A DNA stretch of 64,000 bases, taken from assembly GCF_030268005.1 (NCBI RefSeq), contig NZ_BRZC01000003.1, positions 62,001-126,000 on the forward strand, given 5' to 3'. The translations under genes were made by a program, and so were the position numbers. The stretch comes from Microbacterium arabinogalactanolyticum. GTDB taxonomy: Bacteria; Actinomycetota; Actinomycetes; Actinomycetales; Microbacteriaceae. The notes under the pieces were generated by a model. The model searched no databases. It had not been told where the DNA came from and saw only the letters and a program-made list of their open reading frames with translations. Below, in pieces: positions 18,572-26,981 of the stretch (the first letter of the stretch is position 1; the number at the start of each line of letters is the position of its first letter).

Positions 18572-18665
18572 GGGAGCGGGGAGGTTCCCTGCGCTCGCAG
18601 AACGGGTGCCCCTCCCGCTTCGCGGGTCCCTCCCCGATGCTCGCTCCGGGAACCTCCCCGCTCCC
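18572..18665. repeat. Composite palindromic repeat
   Basis: A 94-base element with outer arms GGGAGCGGGGAGGTTCCC and GGGAACCTCCCCGCTCCC (18572-18589, 18648-18665) and an inner CCCGCTTCGCGGG hairpin. The core 18596-18642 matches the reverse complement of the repeat at 1113-1157. It could form a large cruciform; it is non-coding. Confidence 0.6.
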
Positions 18666-18726
18666 TCACGTTCCTGTGTGCGCTGTCCAGCAGGAGCTCT
18701 TGTGGGGCGGGATAGGGCAGGGACGG

Positions 18727-18757
18727 AAAAGGCCCCTCGCGGAGCGAGGGGCCTTTT
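18727..18757. terminator. Bidirectional intrinsic terminator between rhomboid and crgA
   Basis: A perfect 14-bp stem AAAAGGCCCCTCGC with a three-base loop, flanked by A and T runs on both sides, between convergent genes. Confidence 0.85.
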
Positions 18758-18778
18758 GCACGTGCGGGCGGACTGGCG

Positions 18779-19021
18779 TCAGCGCCAGCGGGTGGTCATG
18801 AGGAAGCCGACCAGGGCGATGGCCAGGCCGATGCCGAGGTTCCAGCCGCCGAGGCCGGGGATCGGGTACAGCGAGCCGGAGATGTAGTACACCAGGATCC
18901 AGGCGAGCCCGAGCAGCATGAAGCCGACCATCACGGGCTTGAACCAGACGGCGTTGGGGGCGGCGTCGTCGACGCCCTCGGGGCGGTCGACGGGCTCTTC
19001 GGGTACGCGAGATCGTGCCAT
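18779..19021 (-). CDS. crgA: Cell division protein CrgA
   Basis: 80 residues with two transmembrane segments (about 29-47 and 59-75) separated by a short YPIPGLGGWN turn, and the conserved NPxW-like ANAVWFKPVM entry. CrgA is an actinobacterial septation factor that binds FtsZ, FtsQ, FtsI and CwsA and is normally encoded beside pknB/pknA, as here. Divergent from the sortase gene, 37 bases apart. Confidence 0.93.
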   Translation of the reverse strand: MARSRVPEEPVDRPEGVDDAAPNAVWFKPVMVGFMLLGLAWILVYYISGSLYPIPGLGGWNLGIGLAIALVGFLMTTRWR

Positions 19022-19058
19022 GGGGATCAGTCTAGCCGGGCCGAATAGACTTCCCCTC

Positions 19059-19841
19059 ATGCACGCTTCCGCGCCGACACGCCGTACCCGGCGCGTGGCG
19101 GGTCGCTCCCGCGCGACGGTCACGAGCGTGCTCGGTGAACTGCTGCTCACGGCCGGCGTGATCGTGCTTCTCTTCGTGGCCTGGCAGATGTGGATCGGCG
19201 ACGTCATCATCAACGCCCAGAAGAACGCCGAGGGCGCGGCGACCATCCGCCAGTGGGCCGAAGCCCCCGCTCCCGAGCCGCCGCCGCTGGTCGAGGAGGC
19301 GGACGGCACGACCAGCTATGCGCTGCCCGTCCTGCGGCATCCGGCCGACGGCCAGCGCTTCGCGATCATGCGCATCCCCCGGTTCGGTGCCGACTACGCC
19401 AAGGACATCGCCGGCGGAACCAGCCGCGCACGCACGCTCGACCGGATCGGCATCGGCCTGTACACGCAGTCGAAGATGCCCGGCGAGGTCGGCAACTTCT
19501 CGCTCGCCGGCCACCGCACCACCTGGGGCAAGCCCTTCAATCAGCTCGACAAGCTCAAGCTGAACGACGCCATCGTCGTGGAGACGCCCGATGGCTGGTA
19601 CACCTACCGCTTCCGCACGCTGGAGTACGTCAAGCCCACCGAGGTCGACGTGCTCGACGACGTGCCGCAGATGCCCGAGCAGCAGACGGGCGAGCGCTAC
19701 ATCACCCTCACCGCCTGCTCGCCGCTGTACTCCCTCGCCGAGCGCATCGTCGCCTACGGCGTGTTCGAGGGCTTCCAGCCGCGCGCCGACGGCCCGCCGG
19801 CATCCCTCGCCCCCGTCGAACCCGCCACCCCGTCCCTCTGA
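19059..19841 (+). CDS. srtE: Class E sortase
   Basis: 260 residues. An N-terminal anchor helix (about 22-43, LGELLLTAGVIVLLFVAW) precedes the sortase beta barrel. Catalytic residues are His152 (SLAGHRTTWGK), Cys220 (TLTACSPLYS) and Arg229. TLTAC fits class E, which attaches housekeeping surface proteins (LAXTG signals) in high-GC actinobacteria. The TAGACT box at 19046-19051 seven bases before ATG suggests a leaderless transcript. It is followed by two small co-directional genes. Confidence 0.92.
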   Translation: MHASAPTRRTRRVAGRSRATVTSVLGELLLTAGVIVLLFVAWQMWIGDVIINAQKNAEGAATIRQWAEAPAPEPPPLVEEADGTTSYALPVLRHPADGQRFAIMRIPRFGADYAKDIAGGTSRARTLDRIGIGLYTQSKMPGEVGNFSLAGHRTTWGKPFNQLDKLKLNDAIVVETPDGWYTYRFRTLEYVKPTEVDVLDDVPQMPEQQTGERYITLTACSPLYSLAERIVAYGVFEGFQPRADGPPASLAPVEPATPSL

Positions 19842-19853
19842 GGAGAACCACCG

Positions 19854-20009
19854 ATGTACGCAGCACTGTGGCGGCTCCTGCCCGGCCCCTGGTGGGTGCG
19901 CCTGATCATCCTGCTCGCCCTGCTGGCCGCGGTGCTCTACGCGCTGTTCTTCTGGGTGTTCCCCTGGATCAGCCCGCTCATCACGCCGGGAGAGGTCGAC
20001 GTGGAATGA
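19854..20009 (+). CDS. Small single-span membrane protein
   Basis: 51 residues, beginning MYAALWRLLPGPWWVRL, with one hydrophobic helix at about 16-41 and a short acidic tail (GEVDVE). It has an AGGAGAACC ribosome site, lies 12 bases after the sortase stop, and overlaps the start of the amidotransferase by four bases. Short proteins of this kind occupy the same place in related actinobacteria. The function is unknown, possibly linked to the cell-envelope cluster. Confidence 0.75.
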   Translation: MYAALWRLLPGPWWVRLIILLALLAAVLYALFFWVFPWISPLITPGEVDVE

Positions 20010-20629
20010 GCGTGCGGGTACTGGTGGTCGACAACCACGACAGCTTCGTGCACACCCTCATCGGGTACCTGCGCGAACTCGGCGCCGTCGTGACGATGGT
20101 GGAGGCGGATGCCCTGGACGAGAACGACCTCGATCCCGGGCTGGACGCCCACGACGCCGTGATGATCTCCCCCGGCCCCGGCACCCCCGCGGACGCGGGG
20201 GCCTCGCTGGCCGTCGTGCGCGCGGCGGGGGAAAGGCGGATGCCGCTCCTGGGCGTGTGCCTGGGGCATCAGGCCATCGGCGAGGCGTTCGGCGGGACGG
20301 TCGCCCGAGCGCCCGAGCTCATGCACGGCATGGTGTCGCAGGTCACCCACGACGGGTCCACCCTGTTCCACGGCATCCGCTCTCCGTTCGCCGCCGGGCG
20401 GTACCACTCCCTCGCCCTGGTCGAGTCGGATCTCCCCGCCGAACTGCGGGTCACCGCACGCGCTGAGAACGGCACGATCATGGCCGTCGCCCATGAGAGC
20501 CTGCCGATCCTGGGCGTGCAGTTCCACCCCGAGAGCGTGCTCACCGAGGACGGGCACCGTCTGCTGGGCAACTGGCTGGCGAGCGTGCGCTCAGCCCCGG
20601 ATGAGCGGGATCAGCCCGCGGTGCAGTAG
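20006..20629 (+). CDS. pabA: Class I glutamine amidotransferase (anthranilate/aminodeoxychorismate synthase component II)
   Basis: 207 residues of the TrpG/PabA type: NHDSFVHTL at the N-terminus, ISPGPGTP, the nucleophile elbow GVCLGHQAIGEAFGG (Cys near residue 85), and the His-Glu pair in GVQFHPESVLT. It releases ammonia from glutamine for chorismate amination. Its partner synthase is not in the window. In actinobacteria this gene sits between the sortase and pknB as here. Its 3' end overlaps the convergent pknB gene by 19 bases. Confidence 0.9.
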   Translation: MSVRVLVVDNHDSFVHTLIGYLRELGAVVTMVEADALDENDLDPGLDAHDAVMISPGPGTPADAGASLAVVRAAGERRMPLLGVCLGHQAIGEAFGGTVARAPELMHGMVSQVTHDGSTLFHGIRSPFAAGRYHSLALVESDLPAELRVTARAENGTIMAVAHESLPILGVQFHPESVLTEDGHRLLGNWLASVRSAPDERDQPAVQ

Positions 20630-22308
20630 CTCAGGCCGACCGTGGAGAGGATCGGCACCTCACCGGGCGAGACCGTCATCGACAGCACGGTGTTCGGCGA
20701 CTGACCCTCGGTGCAGGCGCCGACTTCGGTCGGGGTGACCGTCAGCGACAGCGCCTCGAGCTTCTTGGTCGCGGCATCCATCGTGAAGCCGGTCATGTCC
20801 TCGACCGTCACCTTGCCGTTCGCGACCACCAGGTTCACGGTCGTCCCCGGCGCGACCTTCGTGCCCGCCTGCTGGCTGGAGTGCAGCACGGTGCCCGCTT
20901 TGGCGGTCGGATCGTTGGTCTGTTCGATCGTGCCGAGCACGAGCCCGTTGTCCTTGAGCACCTTGGTCGCGTCGTCCTGCGACAGCCCCTCGATCACGGG
21001 CATGTCGATGGTGTCGGCGCCGGTGGACACGTACACGATGATCGACTCGCCCTTGGAGACCTTCGCATTCGTGCCGGGTTGCGTGCGGATCACGTGATCC
21101 ACCTCGAAGTCCGCACTGGACTCGTGGCGCACGTCGGCGACCAGCCCGGCGTCCTTGAGCTCGGTCTTCGCCTTGGCGACGGTCAGATCCACCAGGTTCG
21201 GCACGGTCACCGACGATGACGGCGTCTCCGGCGGGCGCATCGACAGGCTCACGACCCAGAACAGCACCGACACCAGCAGCACGGCGAGCAGCGCGACGCC
21301 GGCCCAGATCCACGCCACAGGGGGCCCGGACTGGGTGCGGGTCATGGTCGTGTCGGTGCTCAGCTGCCGCAGCGATCGGGCCGTCTCCTGCGCCTGACGG
21401 GGGCTCGACCCGTACAGCTCGCTGGTGAGGGCGCCGATCTCCTTCTTCGTGGGCGCGTGCCCCGTCGTGATGCCCTGCAGGGCCATGCGGAACGAGCCGG
21501 CGTCGGGGAAGCGCTGATACGGGTCCTTGGCGAGAGCGCGCAGCACCACGGCATCCAGCGCACGGGGAAGCTCCTCGTTCACCTCCGACGGCGGAACCGG
21601 CGTCTCGCTGACGTGCTGGTACGCGACCGCCACCGGGGAGTCGCCGCGGAACGGCTGCCGCGCGGTGAGCATCTCGTACAGCACCACGCCCGTGGAGTAC
21701 AGGTCGGTGCGCGAGTCGACCGACTCGCCCTTCGCCTGCTCGGGCGAGAAGTAGGCGGCGGTGCCGATGATCTGCGTCGTCTCGGCGACGGTCGACGACG
21801 AGTCCGACACCGCGCGGGCGATGCCGAAGTCCATCACCTTGACGGTGCCCTTGTCGGTGATCATCACGTTGCCGGGCTTGATGTCGCGGTGCACGACGCC
21901 GGCGCGGTGCGAGTAGTCCAGCGCCTCGAGGATGCCGTCGGTGTAGCGGATCGCGTCCTCGACCGACAGCGGCCCGCGGGCGATGACGTCCTTCAGCAGC
22001 GTGCCGTGCACGAGCTCCATGACGATGTAGGGCTCGGTCTCGCCGTTCGCACCGGGGGCGGCGCCCGGGTCGCCGGCGTCGAAGACGCGGACGATCGACG
22101 GATGCGACATGCGCGAGGCGGCCTGCGCCTCCAGGCGGAATCGGGTGCGGAACGCCGTGTCGCGCGCGAGCTCGGGGTCGAGGATCTTGATCGCGACCTC
22201 GCGGCCCAGGGTCAGGTCGTATCCGCGGTGCACCTGGGCCATTCCGCCCTTGCCGATCACCTCATCGACCCGATAGCGGTCGGCGAGAATGCGCGGCTCT
22301 GTCGTCAC
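20611..22308 (-). CDS. pknB: Ser/Thr protein kinase PknB with PASTA domains
   Basis: 565 residues with a GTG start. The cytoplasmic kinase domain has GKGGMAQV (19-25), Lys41, HRDIKPGN (catalytic Asp142), DFG 160-162 and SPE at 188-190. A membrane helix lies at about 332-355. Three extracellular PASTA repeats (about 366-429, 434-497, 500-563) are expected to sense muropeptides or lipid II. PknB controls peptidoglycan synthesis and growth by phosphorylating CwlM, FhaA and others. It is the last gene of the fhaA-to-pknB operon, 57 bases after pknA. Confidence 0.96.
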   Translation of the reverse strand: MTTEPRILADRYRVDEVIGKGGMAQVHRGYDLTLGREVAIKILDPELARDTAFRTRFRLEAQAASRMSHPSIVRVFDAGDPGAAPGANGETEPYIVMELVHGTLLKDVIARGPLSVEDAIRYTDGILEALDYSHRAGVVHRDIKPGNVMITDKGTVKVMDFGIARAVSDSSSTVAETTQIIGTAAYFSPEQAKGESVDSRTDLYSTGVVLYEMLTARQPFRGDSPVAVAYQHVSETPVPPSEVNEELPRALDAVVLRALAKDPYQRFPDAGSFRMALQGITTGHAPTKKEIGALTSELYGSSPRQAQETARSLRQLSTDTTMTRTQSGPPVAWIWAGVALLAVLLVSVLFWVVSLSMRPPETPSSSVTVPNLVDLTVAKAKTELKDAGLVADVRHESSADFEVDHVIRTQPGTNAKVSKGESIIVYVSTGADTIDMPVIEGLSQDDATKVLKDNGLVLGTIEQTNDPTAKAGTVLHSSQQAGTKVAPGTTVNLVVANGKVTVEDMTGFTMDAATKKLEALSLTVTPTEVGACTEGQSPNTVLSMTVSPGEVPILSTVGLSYCTAG

Positions 22309-22365
22309 GTCCCGTCTCCCCCTGATGCCTTGAAGTCTCCTGTCAGATTACCCGCTGCAACCTGA

Positions 22366-24099
22366 TCAATTGGCGGGAGGCGGCGTGATCCCCTCGGTCG
22401 GCAGGGGCGATCCCGGCTGGATGCCGGTGGACGTGCCCGAATTGGACATGCCCGAGGCGCGATCGCCGCAGAACGCCCGGTAGGTGGCCGTCACGGTCTT
22501 GCCCGCCGAGCCCTGGTCGACGACGATCACGGCGGAGCCGGTGCCCGGCTTGAAGCTCGTGGTCGTCGACCCGTCCTTGAACTTCGCGTTCGTGATGGTC
22601 ACCTCGTACGACGACAGCGCGTCGGTGCCGGAGGGGCAGACGTAGGCGTTCCAGTTGACGGTCGCCTCCTCGCCCTCGGTGAACGTCCCGGAGAAGGTGG
22701 GCGCGGAGGAGGGCGCGGGGATCGCGACCTGGTCGGCGTAGTACTTCACCCGGATCGTGGCGGGAGGGGTGACATTGCCGCTGTCCACCAGCTCGTAGAT
22801 CTGCCCCTGCTCGGCCTCGGATCCGGCAGGGTTCCCGGCGACGCAGTCCAGCGTGAGGTCCTTCGCCGCGAGCACGGTCTTCGCCGCGTCGCAGGTCATG
22901 CCGATCAGGTTCAGCGACTCGATGTTCACCGGCTCGGCGGTGTCCTGGGTCGGTGTGTTCGACGGGGTCGTGACCGGCGCCGAGCTCGACGTCTTGACCG
23001 GCTTGTCGTCGCCCTGGTTCAGGAGCAGACCCAGCAGGGTGCCGCCCAGCGCGATCACGAGCAGCGCGATCAGCGCCACCAGCGGCCACGTCCACGGGCT
23101 GCGCTTCTTCTTCTGCGTCTGCTCCTCGGCATCCGCCTGCCCCGTGGGCAGCTGAGCCGTGGTCGGCAGGATGCTGGTGGCCTGACCGTCGCCCATCCCA
23201 GTGAGGATGCGCGTCGCGTCGTCGGCGTTCGCGACGCCGATGCCGGCGATGGCGGGCACGGCGATCGCGGCCGAGTTCAGGTCACCGCGGCGCAGCGCCT
23301 GCGCGGCGCGCGACACCGTCGCGGCCGAGGAGGGCCGGTCGGCTGGCTTCTTGGCGATCATCGCCATGACCAGGTTCTGCACCGGCTGCGGCACGGTGGA
23401 GGGCAGCGGCGGCGGCTGCTCGTTGATCTGCGCCATCGCGATGGCGACCTGCGACTCGCCCGTGAACGGGCGCTTGCCCGCCAGGCACTCGTACGCGACG
23501 ATGCCCAGCGAGTACACGTCGGTGGCCGGCGATGCGGCGTGGCCGGAGGCCTGCTCGGGCGACAGGTACTGCACGGTGCCCATCACCTGGCCGGTGGCGG
23601 TCAGCGGCACCTGGTCGGCGATGCGCGCGATGCCGAAGTCGGTGATCTTCACGCGGCCGTCGGGCGTGATCAGCAGGTTGCCCGGCTTGATGTCGCGGTG
23701 CACCAGCCCGGCGGCGTGCGCCGCCTGCAGGGCGGATGCCGTCTGCGCGACGATGTCGAGCGTCTTGTCGGCGGAGAGTGCTCCGTCGCGCTCGAGGATG
23801 GTGGACAGCGCCTCACCGGGCACGAGCTCCATGACGAGGAACGCGGAGCCGTTCTCCTCGCCGTAGTCGAACACGCTCGCGATGCCCTCGTGGTTGACGA
23901 GCGCGGCGTGGCGGGCCTCGGCGCGGAAGCGCTCCAGGAAGCCCGGGTCGCCCATGTACTCGTCCTTGAGGATCTTGATCGCGACGGTGCGTCCGATGAC
24001 GTGATCCGTCGCCTCCCAGACCTCACCCATGCCGCCGATCGCGATCCGCGACTGCAGCTCGTAGCGACCACCGAACGACACACCCTGCGTCGGCCTCAT
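22366..24099 (-). CDS. pknA: Ser/Thr protein kinase PknA
   Basis: 577 residues. Kinase motifs: GGMGEVW (22-28), Lys42, HRDIKPGN (134-141) and DFG 154-156. A linker with a basic QKKKRSPW segment is followed by a membrane helix near residue 350. Unlike many PknA proteins it has a long extracellular part of about 200 residues with one PASTA-like unit (LNLIGMTCDAAKTVLAAKDL) and a C-terminal beta-rich domain with two cysteines. The ATG overlaps the pbpA stop by four bases. It partners with PknB in regulating division and cell shape. Confidence 0.94.
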   Translation of the reverse strand: MRPTQGVSFGGRYELQSRIAIGGMGEVWEATDHVIGRTVAIKILKDEYMGDPGFLERFRAEARHAALVNHEGIASVFDYGEENGSAFLVMELVPGEALSTILERDGALSADKTLDIVAQTASALQAAHAAGLVHRDIKPGNLLITPDGRVKITDFGIARIADQVPLTATGQVMGTVQYLSPEQASGHAASPATDVYSLGIVAYECLAGKRPFTGESQVAIAMAQINEQPPPLPSTVPQPVQNLVMAMIAKKPADRPSSAATVSRAAQALRRGDLNSAAIAVPAIAGIGVANADDATRILTGMGDGQATSILPTTAQLPTGQADAEEQTQKKKRSPWTWPLVALIALLVIALGGTLLGLLLNQGDDKPVKTSSSAPVTTPSNTPTQDTAEPVNIESLNLIGMTCDAAKTVLAAKDLTLDCVAGNPAGSEAEQGQIYELVDSGNVTPPATIRVKYYADQVAIPAPSSAPTFSGTFTEGEEATVNWNAYVCPSGTDALSSYEVTITNAKFKDGSTTTSFKPGTGSAVIVVDQGSAGKTVTATYRAFCGDRASGMSNSGTSTGIQPGSPLPTEGITPPPAN

Positions 24100-25550
24100 C
24101 TGCCCAGCACCGCCTCTATGACTTTCTTCGCAATCGGGGCGGCAATACCGTTGCCGGAACCCGACTGTCCTCTTCCACCGCCGTCTTCGACGACGACTGC
24201 CACCGCAACCTTCGGATTCTCCGCCGGTGCGAAACCTGTGAACCACAGCGTGTACGGGTTGGATCCGTTCTGCGCCGTGCCCGTCTTTCCGGCGACATCG
24301 ACGCCGTCTATTCTTGCACCCGTCGCCGCCCCGGAACTGACTCCCTGCACCATCACAGAGGTGAGAGCCTTGGCCTGGTCGGCGGGCATCGCCTGATCGA
24401 ACGCCTCGTCGGTGTACTGCTTGTACACCGAGAAGTCGTCGCGGATCACCGCATCCACCATCCGCGGCTTCATCACGGCGCCGCCGTTGGCGATCCCGGC
24501 GGCGACCATGGCCATCTGCAGGGGCGTCGCGGTGACCTGTCCCTGACCGAATCCGGTCAGCGCGGTCTGCGGGTCGTTCAGCCCCTCGGGATACTTCGAG
24601 GGCGTGGCCTTCAGCGGGATCGCGAACTCGGAGTTGAAGCCGTACTTCTCCGCCGTCTCGCGGATCGCCTTGTCGCCCAGCTCGGCCGCCAGCTCCGCCA
24701 TCGGGATGTTGCAGCTGCGGATGATCGCCTGGGCGATCGTCGTCGTCTCGCCCTCACCGCAGGTGGTGCCCGAGGCGTTGGAGATCTGGGTCGAGGTGCC
24801 GGGCAGCGTGTAGCGGGCCGGATTCGGCAGCGTGGAGTCGAGCGTGTACTTGCCCGAGTTCAGCGCGGCGCTCGCGACGACGAGCTTGAACGTGGACCCC
24901 GGCGGGTTGAGGTTGCCGGCGATGGCACGGTTGTACAGCGGCTTGGTCGGGTCGGCGACCAGCGCGTCGTGCTCGGTGTTCACGGCCTTCGCATCGTGCA
25001 CGGCCAGCTTGTTCGTGTCGAAGCCGGGGGTGGATGCCATGGCCAGGATGCGTCCGGTGGACGGCTCGATCGCGACGACAGCGCCCTGCAGGCCCTGCAG
25101 CGCGTCCCAGGCTGCGCGCTGCGCGTTGGCGTTCATGGTGAGCTTCACGCTCAGACCCTGCTGCGGCTGACCGGAGAGGATGCGCTCGATCTCGGCGACC
25201 AGCGAGTTCGAGGTCGTGCCGGAGAGCTCGGCGTTCAGCGCGCTCTCGATGCCGGTGGAGGACTGCAGCACCGGGTTGAAGTAGCCCGTCACGGGCGCCC
25301 ACATCGCGGCATCCGTGTAGACCCGCTGGTACTGGTACTTGTCGTCCGTCGGCGCTGAGCTGGCGATCGCCGAGTCGCCGACCAGGATCGATCCGCGCTG
25401 GATCTGGTAGCTGTCCAGCCGGGTGCGCGTGTTGGCCGGGTTCTGCGCCAGATTGTCGGCATCCATCACCTGGATCCAGCTGGTGGCCAGGAACAGCGAC
25501 AGGAACATCGCCAGGATCACGAAGCTGAGGCGCCTGAGCTCTTTAGTCAT
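24096..25550 (-). CDS. pbpA: Class B penicillin-binding protein (PbpA)
   Basis: 484 residues. An N-terminal membrane anchor (about 9-25) is followed by a dimerisation region and the transpeptidase domain with SxxK at Ser219-Lys222 (GSTFK), SxN as SCN in IIRSCNIPM, and KTG at 422-424 (AGKTGTAQN). It crosslinks peptidoglycan together with the RodA/FtsW-type glycosyltransferase encoded just upstream, the standard class B PBP / SEDS pair, here in the pknAB operon. Confidence 0.95.
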   Translation of the reverse strand: MTKELRRLSFVILAMFLSLFLATSWIQVMDADNLAQNPANTRTRLDSYQIQRGSILVGDSAIASSAPTDDKYQYQRVYTDAAMWAPVTGYFNPVLQSSTGIESALNAELSGTTSNSLVAEIERILSGQPQQGLSVKLTMNANAQRAAWDALQGLQGAVVAIEPSTGRILAMASTPGFDTNKLAVHDAKAVNTEHDALVADPTKPLYNRAIAGNLNPPGSTFKLVVASAALNSGKYTLDSTLPNPARYTLPGTSTQISNASGTTCGEGETTTIAQAIIRSCNIPMAELAAELGDKAIRETAEKYGFNSEFAIPLKATPSKYPEGLNDPQTALTGFGQGQVTATPLQMAMVAAGIANGGAVMKPRMVDAVIRDDFSVYKQYTDEAFDQAMPADQAKALTSVMVQGVSSGAATGARIDGVDVAGKTGTAQNGSNPYTLWFTGFAPAENPKVAVAVVVEDGGGRGQSGSGNGIAAPIAKKVIEAVLGR

Positions 25551-25598
25551 GCGAACACCTCCGCGGTTCCTGAGCGAGCGGAGCGAGACGAAGGGTGG

Positions 25599-26981
25599 TC
25601 ATCCGATCACCACCCGGGGCTGGCGGCGCACGCCGTCGCTGATGCGCAGCAGCAGCGCGACGATGAGCCAGTTGGCGACCAGCGACGATCCGCCGGCGGC
25701 GAGGAACGGCGTGGTCAGGCCGGTGAGCGGGATGACGCGGGTCACACCGCCGACCATGATGAACACCTGCAGCGCGATCGTGAACGACAGCCCGGTGGCC
25801 AGCAGCTTGCCGAAGTCGTCCTGGCCGGCGAGCCCGATGCGCAGACCGCGGCTGACGAACACCATGTACAGGCAGAGGATCGCGAACAGGCCGACGATGC
25901 CGAGCTCCTCGCCGAGGCTCGGGATGATGTAGTCGCTGTTGGCGAGCGGGGTGATCTGCGGACGGCCCTGACCCCAGCCGGTGCCGATCAGGCCGCCGTG
26001 CGCCAGGCCGAAGATGCCCTCGACGAGCTGGTAGCTGCCGCCCTGCGCCTGGATGATGTCGGGGTTGAACGCGTCCAGCCAGTTCGTGAACCGGCGCTGC
26101 ACGTACGCGAGCACACGGGTGGCGAGGAACGCGCCGATGCCGACGCCCGCCAGGCCGATCAGCACCCAGCTGGTCTTGCCCGTGGCGACGTACAGCATCG
26201 CGATGAACATGCCGAAGATCAGCACGCCGGTGCCGAGGTCGCGCTGGGTGACGATGATCAGCAGGGAGATGATCCACACGACCAGCACCGGGCCGAGCTC
26301 GCGCATCCGCGGCCAGGTCATGCCGAGGAACCTGTTGCCCACCGAGCTGAGGCTCTCGCGGGTGCGCACCAGATACCCGGCGAAGAAGATCGCCAGGCAG
26401 ATCTTGGCCAGCTCGCCCGGCTGGAACGAGAAGATGCCGCCCAGCGACACCCACACGTCGGCGGTCGCGCCCCTCGCCTTCAGGCCGGGGATGAAGGGCA
26501 GGATCAGCAGCACGATGCCGGCGAGGCCGAAGATGTACGTGTACCGGTAGAGCACGCGGTAGTTGCGCAGGGCGATGACCAGCGCGATCACGCCCGCCAG
26601 GGAGATGGCGGTCCAGGCGAGCTGCTTGTTCGAGAACGCCGGCCAGCCGGACAGCTGCTTGGCGATGTCGATGCGGTAGATCATCGCGATGCCGAGACCG
26701 GTGAGGGTCGTCGCGATCGGCAGCACGAAGGGATCGGCGTCGGATGCCACGACGCGCAGCACCACGTGCACGGCGAAGACCAGCACGGCGAGACCCCCGC
26801 CGATCACGAGGATCATGGGGTCGATCGCGCCCAGCGCGCCGAGCTGCACGAGCGTCAGGGACGCTCCCGAGATGGCGATGGCGAACAGCAGCAGCCAGAA
26901 CTCCCGGTTGCGCTGCTTCTGCGGCATCCGGATCCGTTTCAGCGCCTTCAGGACGCTGGTGTCGGCGGCGACGTCGGTCAT
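25599..26981 (-). CDS. rodA: SEDS-family peptidoglycan glycosyltransferase (RodA/FtsW)
   Basis: 460 residues with about 12 hydrophobic segments. SEDS signatures include GIGWGQGRPQ-like text (read here as GTGWGQGRPQITPLANSDYIIPSLGEELG) and RDLGTGVLIF. It polymerises lipid II into glycan strands and works with PbpA. The 48 bases between its stop and pbpA hold a GAGCGAGCGGAGCGAGAC string, a common spacer motif. The start overlaps the upstream phosphatase stop (ATGA). Confidence 0.94.
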   Translation of the reverse strand: MTDVAADTSVLKALKRIRMPQKQRNREFWLLLFAIAISGASLTLVQLGALGAIDPMILVIGGGLAVLVFAVHVVLRVVASDADPFVLPIATTLTGLGIAMIYRIDIAKQLSGWPAFSNKQLAWTAISLAGVIALVIALRNYRVLYRYTYIFGLAGIVLLILPFIPGLKARGATADVWVSLGGIFSFQPGELAKICLAIFFAGYLVRTRESLSSVGNRFLGMTWPRMRELGPVLVVWIISLLIIVTQRDLGTGVLIFGMFIAMLYVATGKTSWVLIGLAGVGIGAFLATRVLAYVQRRFTNWLDAFNPDIIQAQGGSYQLVEGIFGLAHGGLIGTGWGQGRPQITPLANSDYIIPSLGEELGIVGLFAILCLYMVFVSRGLRIGLAGQDDFGKLLATGLSFTIALQVFIMVGGVTRVIPLTGLTTPFLAAGGSSLVANWLIVALLLRISDGVRRQPRVVIG

